Of a stretch of 64,000 nucleotides of DNA, positions 56,108 through 64,000 are shown in pieces. The number at the start of each line of letters is the position of its first letter. Positions within the stretch are counted from its first letter, which is position 1. Under the pieces are notes generated by a model. That model saw only the letters and a program-made list of their open reading frames with translations. It did not search any database and was not told where the DNA came from. The position numbers were made by a program, and so were the translations under genes. The DNA lies in assembly GCF_910589235.1 (NCBI RefSeq), contig NC_060960.1:11484619-11548618 (forward strand), in the 5' to 3' direction. Source of the stretch: Vespa crabro. Taxonomy: Eukaryota > Arthropoda > Insecta > Hymenoptera > Vespidae.

Positions 56108-56632
56108 TGTATCATGATTTATTAATGATTAACTTGGCCACTTTTTATACAACAGAAATTCTTTTTTAAATTTTACATTAGATAGAAATGTTTAAACAAC
56201 AATATGTGCGAGGAATCGCGCACCAATATTGCAATGAAACAGTAAAATTAGTGGTATTATTCTGACGAGATTTAAGGCTGACTATGATAAGTTATATCAG
56301 CTCATTTTAGAAAAGAGAAGTGGCTATATTTAAATATTTTATTTGTGTCCTTATCATTTAGATTAGCATACTCGTTAAATATATAAAATGCAATCTTTAT
56401 CTTATTAATGTGTCATTGTCGTACAATTGTTGAGTTAATAACTATTATACCAATGCACTCACTGCCACTTTTTTAATATACGTAATATTTGTGCATAACG
56501 ATTTAACTAAGTGTCAATTGTAAATTCACTTTAAGTGTAAAGAGAATGGATCAATTTTTACCATCCATTTTCTATTAGTATGTACTTCCAAAGTGCAAAG
56601 TCTAACTTTAATAATATGTAATACGTATATAC

Positions 56633-56674
<42 letters not shown>

Positions 56675-56685
56675 GTATATATATG

Positions 56686-56717
<32 letters not shown>

Positions 56718-58928
56718 GACACACACACACGTATACATATATAGACACACACATAAGAGCTTTTATTTATTAAGATTAAAATAAGATATCTCATACATTG
56801 TTAGATACGAGTATATATGAATAACGATAGTAAAACAGATTATGAAACACGCTGGAAAACATTTATTCATTAATCGTGCAAAAATTTATGATTTATATGT
56901 TTGTACTTCTTGAACGTACAAATTGATTTGTACATGTATAATTTATTTCGTATGCATGCATATTGTATAAATGAGATCTTTAATATAATAAGTTTACGCT
57001 CGTATTGATATAAGAAAATAATAGAAAAAGAAGGATATATCTAATGTTCATTAAAATCCCGCAAGAGAATCGTTTCTTTTTTCTTTTCTTTTTTCTTTCT
57101 TTCTTTATTTTTCTTTTTCTTTTTTAATTAAAAATTTCTTAATTTTGATATGTCCACAGAAGCGAGTTTTCTTACTTGTTAGACATATCCTCGTAACGCA
57201 GAATTTTGCATACATCTACTTATTTAAGATGTACTTATCACGAGTACTATCTCTTTAGTTGTGAAACATGTTTCATTTGACAAATTATTTTGATCCTGTA
57301 AAAAGTTGTTTAGATGTTTATCATATGACATATTTTTAATAGATTACATTATTTTTTGTTATTGTACTATCAGGATTATTCTTTTTTAAATTTTTTGTAT
57401 ATAGTTGTCGTATAAAAAAGAGAACGAAGAATTTTAATGTCTCAGCAAATATATATATAAATATTAATTTTTGGAGGCTTGCTCCAAATTCTGTGATTTT
57501 TAATGATATTTTCAAGACTTTGTTGATATTAGGAATTAAAATATCTGTGAATATAAATTTGTAAAAGAATTGTTCGACACAGTTATATCTCGTATTTGTG
57601 TTAATACAGTTTAAATGTTGAAAAAAATGTGGAAGCAAAATTGATTTCGGAGTTTATTTCCATGATACATAAAGATTCTTTTACAAATAATATTTAATAC
57701 ACATATCTTATTTTATACCAATAGATTAGATTAAAGAGGTGTCTTATAAGACGCTTCGGATGTTTCTAATTGGAGAATAGGATTGATAAGGTTTTGTTTT
57801 TTTTTTTTTTTTTTTTACAGAGCTCTCAATAGTAATATTATTACTTGTAATTTTAATTTTACATTATATCCACATTTTTGCCATTATATATAATACGTCT
57901 GATATTAACTCTTTCCGCCCTCATCAAAGCCTGAGATTGCTTTTCGGCAAGACACTTATGCCTGGTGCATATTCCCGCTGAGAGCGTGCGTTTATCTACA
58001 TTTAGCAAAGGGAATTCTACACAGCTTATCTTATTTTATTGCACATATAAAGACTGCATATAAAAATATACAATCGATATATCTAATCCGCAAAATTAAG
58101 TTTTCCAGGACAATAAGATCGATCGGCGGGAGTATATCGGCCGCTTTATGCGAACGAATCTAATTTCGATCAATGGGATGATACTAGTGCTTACAACTAT
58201 CAGGACGGGAAAGAATTAATAGCTTTTACATTGTCGTTGCGATGTGATGTGCAAATGTACAAATTGTTCTTTTATTAAAATCATCAATGTAAAACGAAAA
58301 TGTTTAATCATATCATGTACACATCTTTGCTGTATGAAAGTTCGAAATGCTGTCCAGTATTGACATCGACAATTCTTATAGAAATATGTTTATAATGTCA
58401 ATCTGTTATATCACACAATTGAATAATAAAACGGCTAGCTTAAAGATTAAAAATATTTGTATTCGTACTATCATTTTTGGTCTTTTTCTGATTGAACGGA
58501 AAAAAAGAAAAAAAAAGAAAAATTGAATGAAAATACAAACGTTCTCTTCACTCTATAGTTTTTTAATGTTAGTGAAAAATGAAGAAAGCCCTTACCCTTA
58601 TATTATTACCCATCATCATTAAACTTTATTCTTTTATATTTTATGGTATTATCATTTTGCTATTGCTGCGTCCATTGATAATGCAACAGAATTTGAATGT
58701 TTCGCGCGCCATTTAATCGAATCGAACATCGATATTAAATTACGACATATCGAAAGAGCGCCATCTAAGTGTGTCAATAAGAAGGTAGGATAAGGACACT
58801 TATGGAGGTAGATCGAAGATCAGTTTTATTCTCTTGTTTTCGATTTTGCTCGCTATAAGTCGTGTCATCGTGTCGATTTTACTTTAGTCCATTACTTTTC
58901 GTATATTAAATAATATTAAAGATAAAAT

Positions 58929-59558
58929 ATGACAACGGCTGCAAGACCAACGTTCGATCCGGCAAGAGGTGGCCAGGGTAGAGGTGAAAAAGATTTAAGC
59001 GCAATATCGAAACAATACAGCAGCAGAGATTTGCCATCGCATACGAAATTAAAATACAGGTAAATTTGTAAACGTTAAGCTCTTACGCCAAACACATATT
59101 ACATTATTTCTTTTTCTTTGAATACGTAGAAATTGTTTAGTCAAGCTCCGAAGATACATATTATTTGTCGGACATAACCTTAACATTAGTCACTTCATTT
59201 CTATCAGAATGTTTTACATGATATTATTACAGAGAACATGGACAAGGTACGATCGAAGAACTTCGTAGTCGTGATTTTCGTAAAGAATTGGAAGAACGTG
59301 ATAGAGAAAAGGATAAAAGTTCTAGTCGACGTATGATCGAACCTGCCAGAGAGCCTGCCCCGACTAATGCGAAAAGACAAAAAATGGATCAAGTTCCAGC
59401 AGCTAGCTTAGATGCAGACGATCCCCTCGACGAGGATGAATCTGAGTCTGAGAGCGAAGAAGACGATACCGCAGCTCTTGTAGCTGAATTACAAAGGATC
59501 AAGAAGGAGAGGGCAGCCGAGCAGGCAAAAAAAGTAAATATTGCGCGCACCTTATTTA

Positions 59559-59601
<43 letters not shown>

Positions 59602-59607
59602 TGCGTG

Positions 59608-59646
<39 letters not shown>

Positions 59647-59963
59647 GTATATACACACACACATATGTATATGCATAGCAAGTATATATTTTTTACCATG
59701 TTTTATATTATATCTCGCAGGAAATGGAAAAGAAGCAAGAAGAAGAAAGAATACGAATGGAAAATATTCTTTCTGGAAATCCTTTACTCAATTATTCCTC
59801 CCAAAGCGGTAGAACGGACATGAAAGTTAGGAGAAGATGGGACGACGACGTTGTTTTCAAAAATTGCGCGCGATCCGAACCAAAAAAGAAACATGATGTA
59901 TTTATTAACGATTCTTTAAGAAGTGAATTCCATCGTAAATTTATGGAAAAATATGTTAAGTAG
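58929..59963 (+). CDS. Cwc15: Cwc15 spliceosome-associated protein
   Basis: Three exons in phase, about 224 aa: 58929-59059, 59233-59533 and 59721-59963 (human CWC15 is 229 aa). Cwc15 is a component of the Prp19-associated NineTeen complex in the activated spliceosome. Visible: the conserved N-terminus MTTAARPTFDPARGGQGRG, KQYSSRDLPSHTKLKYRE, a charged RDFRKELEERDREKDK segment, an acidic Asp/Glu/Ser stretch near the middle (DEDESESESEEDD), a coiled Lys/Glu-rich segment (LQRIKKERAAEQAKK) and the conserved C-terminus, with RRWDDDVVFKNCAR and HRKFMEKYVK. The second intron carries a long TG repeat just after its 5' splice site. Confidence 0.95.
59562..59640 (+). repeat. (TG)n then (TA)n in a Cwc15 intron
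   Basis: It starts 28 nt after the 5' splice site at 59534. TG repeats with GCGTGCG interruptions are followed by TA repeats. Confidence 0.92.
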
Positions 59964-60341
59964 CTTGGAATGTACTTTATTATACATACATATTGAGTCT
60001 TGTGATAAATATGTTTGTGTCTATACATTATCTGTTCATACATAATAATGCAAATAGAGAAAATGCAATTTATTTTCATCCTAGGATATAAGAATTCATT
60101 TCTACATAGGTTTTGTTAAAAGTAGATTTAAGAAAGATTTAAAGGAACGAACGAATATAATACTCTCTATGTACATTTATTTTGGATCAATATTAATGAA
60201 TTATTAATGAAGTATGACGATCACACGTTTCCTTTTTTTTAGCATGTCTGGTTTTCCTCTACAACTATAATTATTATTCTATAACTATAAATATTCTTTT
60301 CGCGTGTATTAAATTCTTTCACGGAGGATTTTGGGGAAGTC

Positions 60342-60347
60342 AATAAA
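60342..60347 (+). terminator. Candidate poly(A) signal of Cwc15
   Basis: AATAAA about 380 nt after the Cwc15 stop codon, the first canonical hexamer noticed downstream. Confidence 0.35.
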
Positions 60348-60427
60348 CTTTGATTTTGAAAGGATCCTCGAGTCCTTTAAAGATATGATGGACGTGGGAA
60401 AGAATTGTATATATATACACGCGCGTG

Positions 60428-60478
<51 letters not shown>

Positions 60479-60872
60479 GCGCCCGCGCTGCACACAACCG
60501 CTGTAATATATGCACCTATGGTAACGAGGATGAAGAAAGATACGGCTAAGATATGAAAAGAGAAAGAGCAGAAAGAAGCAGAAAAGTAAGCGCGAGTACA
60601 TTAAGCGGAGATCCAAGTGGTGTGCGGTTCGTGTATTTACGTGGGCGCGTTTCGGTAGCGGTGCAAGCCAGTCTTGCCGTCGAGAGCCTCTGTTAACCGC
60701 TGGGTCAAGTATAACCGGTCGCAGGGTGCCGAGAGATGCAGGCAGCAAGCAGTCTACCGATGCGATGCGCAGCTGGTTATCGTCGGTAGACTCCCTGGCA
60801 CCGACCTGGCCAACTAACAGGCGGCAGAGACACGAGGCCGGTTCGATTCGAGAGAGATAGAAGAGAAAAGGA

Positions 60873-60877
<5 letters not shown>

Positions 60878-60926
<49 letters not shown>
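60878..60926. repeat. (GA)n tract
   Basis: About 24 GA units next to a CpG-rich segment of unknown function. Confidence 0.92.
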
Positions 60927-60933
<7 letters not shown>

Positions 60934-63000
60934 GTTCACTGGTACATCTCCTTGAGATGATTTCTGAGAAGAGATATATTTTCTCACGGCACGTTGAATC
61001 TTTCGTCTGTTAACTTATTCGTCATTGATACGTGTTCGTATTTTTTTCCTTTTCGGTTATTCACAAATCATTCACAAATTAGATCACAAATAAGCGCAAA
61101 ATAAAGATTCTATGTATCAGTAGGCCAAATTCGAAACGCAACAGGGAAAACATTTGTATGATTATCAATATTTTTCTCGAGGATTTTTTTTAGAGTAGAC
61201 AAATAAAGTCAGATGCGTGATCGCGTAATAAATATTATTTTTAAAGCTGTACGTTCTTTAATACCTTTTTATTATTCTTCACCGCACATTTAAGGATCGT
61301 GCGCGTTTAATTGTTTTTAAATTCATTGTAATAGAAACAAAGAAGGAATCTATATAACGCATCTATCAATGGCTTTAATTGTTATTGTAGGAAAGATTTT
61401 ACATTTGTTTATGATTAGATTAAATAAAGATATTTATTTGAAACAAATAAATCTCATCGTTAAGATTAGGTGTCCTATATTCGCCATTCGTCCCTATAGA
61501 TTCTGCAACAAAAGAAGAACCAAGAAGCGAGATGTGGTAACAACATATATATATATATATATAAATATATATATGCATATGTATGTATGTGTGTATGTAT
61601 AACATTATTATTGTAATTTCTCCATGCTATCGGCAAAATAAAAGTACAAAAAGACAAAAGAAAAAAAATCAAAGAAAGTCTATCGAAAGAATCCGATTAA
61701 ATGTTGACCGGTATATTCGAATTTCGATACGATATGTATCATAAATTATTCATTCGTTCGTGATTTATAATACAGCATTAAATAGGATTAAACATTAGTA
61801 GTTTTAGTTTGTTCGTCAGGTACACTTATCTTTGTTGCAACAAACGTGCATATATTTTTTTAACGCTTATAAATACATAGAAAGAAATGTATTATTTTAT
61901 AGTTATATAGTTTAATGTTTGATTTACTCATATTGAAAAGAAAAAAAAATGTATCGATAGAATTAGAGTATATCAAGTATGTTAAATGTATCTATGTACA
62001 GTAAATAAAAGAGATAATTTGGATACTTATTCAAACGTGCGAGAAATTTATGTGACTAAGTATTCCTTCAAAAATGTTTATTAATGCAAACATAATTAAA
62101 AGAATAATGTTCTTTTTTTCGATCAAAGATATATATGTTTTATTTCATATTGAAAATCTCATCGTTTGTAAAATGAAACGAATAAATCATTGGTAATAAA
62201 AAATTGGCGTATGAAGTACTCGCTGGACGGCTTGATCGAAAATAAAGTAGAAGATTTTAATAGAAGAATTGCTACGTTAGATTAGCCGCCATCGCACGTC
62301 GCTTATTCACTAACCGTGATCTCCGATACCACGTTAGAGAGTCGAATGATATCGTTGGTGAACACCGCCTACTTCTTCGACAGGGGCGGTCCTATCACTA
62401 TGACGCAGGGACGTATATATACTTTCGACAGTTTTTAATGACAATGATCGGTAATAATTTGTTCCGTTATAAGCATTAGTCAAAAGATCATATATAAGAA
62501 CTAGCTGAGCGAGAAAACAGATCCTCCCGTAACGATAACATTTTTCTTTCTTCTCAAAAACCTTTTACATCTCCTATTTTGCTAATGACTACAACTACAT
62601 TATTGTTGTTGTTGTTTTTTATTATTATTATTTTTTTCTTTATCCAGATTCATGCGATTTTAATCAAATAATATCATAGATGTCATCGTGCATTCATTTA
62701 AACGATGACATTCCATCGTTTAAATAAATGATACATCGTTTTTCATGCAATACTTTCTCCGCAACTTATTACTTTCCACTAATATCAATTTGATCTGTAT
62801 GTATATAGATAAATAAAATGAATCTGATTATATATTATATAATAATTATATAATTTATAATGTGATATACAGCAAGTATTCTAAGTATGGAATACATATT
62901 AAAAAGTGGCATTTATATTCTATCATGTTCGATCGTATTGGTCAAACGGATGATTCGCTTTGCTCGCACTTTTAATATTACAAAGATTACTTTCTTTCGT

Positions 63001-63030
63001 CGAGCGAGCGAGCGAGCGAGCGAGCGAGCG

Positions 63031-63084
<54 letters not shown>
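63001..63084. repeat. (CGAG)n then (GA)n
   Basis: About nine CGAG units, then about 24 GA units; the tetramer probably arose from the GA array or the reverse. Confidence 0.92.
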
Positions 63085-63087
<3 letters not shown>

Positions 63088-63240
63088 GTCATGAAATAAC
63101 CATTCGAAATGGCAGAATGTTGAAAGGCAGGGCCCGAGTATCGAATCGGTACGGGTTTGGGAGGCGGTGGTAAAACCCTCACGGTGGAAAGTAGTAGCGA
63201 GGACGAGGAGGTGCATGGCACATCGTACAGCATACCGCAC

Positions 63241-63280
63241 GGCAAGGCAAGGCAAGGCACGGCACGGCACGGCACGGCAC
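63241..63280. repeat. (GGCAA)3(GGCAC)5 pentanucleotide array
   Basis: Eight consecutive five-base units that change from GGCAA to GGCAC. It gives no sensible reading frame. Confidence 0.92.
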
Positions 63281-63831
63281 ATTGCACGGACTAGCAGACA
63301 AACAGACTACTGCTTTGGCACTGGGATCGCGGGAGTCGACGGTAGTAGCAGTGACGGCAGCAGTGGCAGTGTTTGCTCATCGGTGCTCATCGAGAGTTCG
63401 ACCGAAGAGCGCTCGAGGTACCGCCGTTTGGTAAATGTTTCGAGTCCTGAGAAATTATCTGCGTGTGTGCGCGCTTATATATATTTGTTTATTCCTTTTA
63501 AAATAAGGAGAAACTGTAAGAAGCGATTGAAAAAGATTGGAAAGGATTTGTTTGATCTCCATTATCCTTAAATTCTCAATCATACCAAGTTAAGTTAAGA
63601 TCGAAGAAGCCAGGTAAGATAAATTCGATTGTGATCGATCCGCGCGGCGCGGCACGGCGCAGCGCGGATCCTCGAAGATCCTTCGAGGAGAGTTTTTGCG
63701 GTGGTGTTGTTGGTGTACTATAGGTAGAAAAAGCAACTGGAGAAGAAAGAAGAAAAAGAACAAGAAAAAAACAACGAGGACGATAACGACAAACGGTTAC
63801 CACGGTTGTGAGAGCAGCGAGGAGTACAACA

Positions 63832-63915
63832 ACGTTGACGACGACGAAGACGACGACGAAGACGACGACGACAACGACGTCGGCAACGACAATCACGACG
63901 ACGACGACAACAATA

Positions 63916-63955
<40 letters not shown>

Positions 63956-64000
63956 CGACGGCGACGATAACGACAACGACGACGACGACGACGACGATAA
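63832..64000. repeat. (GAC)n-type trinucleotide array at window end
   Basis: Imperfect GAC/GAA/AAC units run to the last base of the window, so its length is unknown. It could be 5'UTR, coding (Asp-, Thr- or Arg-rich depending on frame) or neither. Confidence 0.85.

Larger units (their letters stand above)
55847..58928. other. Intergenic DNA between DOCK and Cwc15
   Basis: 3.1 kb, AT-rich. The DOCK 3'UTR is at the left. Repeats: TA array 55939-55981, ACGT then CA repeats 56062-56107, TA/CA arrays 56636-56755 and a T-run near 57799-57817. Two less AT-rich islands at about 57908-58015 and 58105-58230 stand out but match no gene or RNA I recognise. The Cwc15 promoter lies at the right end. Confidence 0.45.
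59964..64000. other. Repeat-rich right end, no supported gene
   Basis: It contains the Cwc15 3'UTR (AATAAA at 60342), TA arrays at 60434-60475, a GA tract at 60878-60926, a less AT-rich island at about 62284-62412, CGAG/GA arrays at 63001-63084, a GGCAM pentamer array at 63241-63280 and GAC-type repeats from about 63832 to the end. The 60.6-60.85 kb and 63.1-63.7 kb segments are GC/CpG-rich against an AT-rich background, so they may be promoters or 5'UTR of a gene starting here. No coding exon could be supported. Confidence 0.4.

Noticed and set aside
63576..63896. Val-rich minus-strand open frame
   Set aside because: A direct product of the GAC/GTC trinucleotide array.

Overview
The window looks like nuclear DNA of an insect, most likely a hymenopteran (bee, ant or wasp). 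Genes have many small introns with GT..AG ends, CT/GA and TA microsatellites are dense, and the recognisable proteins are animal ones with insect-type features. No tRNA, rRNA, transposase, reverse transcriptase or CRISPR array was recognised. Gene models were built by hand, joining exons only where splice sites, reading phase and family sequence agree.

Layout. (1) 1-9.7 kb, plus strand: the 3' end of an Rbfox (A2bp1) splicing-factor gene; its RRM exons would lie to the left of the window. (2) 9.7-19.1 kb: no supported coding gene, probably long 3'UTR and intergenic DNA. (3) 19.2-22.6 and 23.8-27.0 kb, plus: two complete tandem cGMP-dependent-protein-kinase-like genes with the same intron positions. 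(4) 30.2-37.9 kb, plus: Mondo (MLXIP/ChREBP-type bHLH-zip, nutrient sensing). (5) 41.7-40.8 kb, minus: RPA-interacting protein (RPAIN), convergent with Mondo. (6) 42.6-44.3 kb, plus: AKTIP/Fused-toes E2-variant, divergent from RPAIN. (7) 45.2-55.8 kb, plus: a 29-exon DOCK-D (zizimin) Rho-GEF. (8) 58.9-60.0 kb, plus: Cwc15 spliceosomal protein. (9) 60-64 kb: repeat-rich DNA with no supported gene, possibly the start of a further transcription unit.

The genes do not form one pathway. Two themes stand out. The left 38 kb (Rbfox, kinases, Mondo) is GC-richer and full of CpG, whereas the right part (RPAIN, AKTIP, DOCK, Cwc15) is AT-rich and visibly CpG-poor. This is the contrast expected between sparsely methylated regulatory genes and germline-methylated housekeeping genes in Hymenoptera.

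The most unusual content is the kinase pair. It is a tandem duplication in which all four cyclic-nucleotide pockets lack the residue normally associated with cGMP selectivity, and the second copy also has altered kinase motifs. Other points are Rbfox-type motifs beside the Rbfox gene's own exons, a cysteine at the E2 active-site position of AKTIP, several stop-free 3n introns, and a uORF that overlaps the DOCK start codon.
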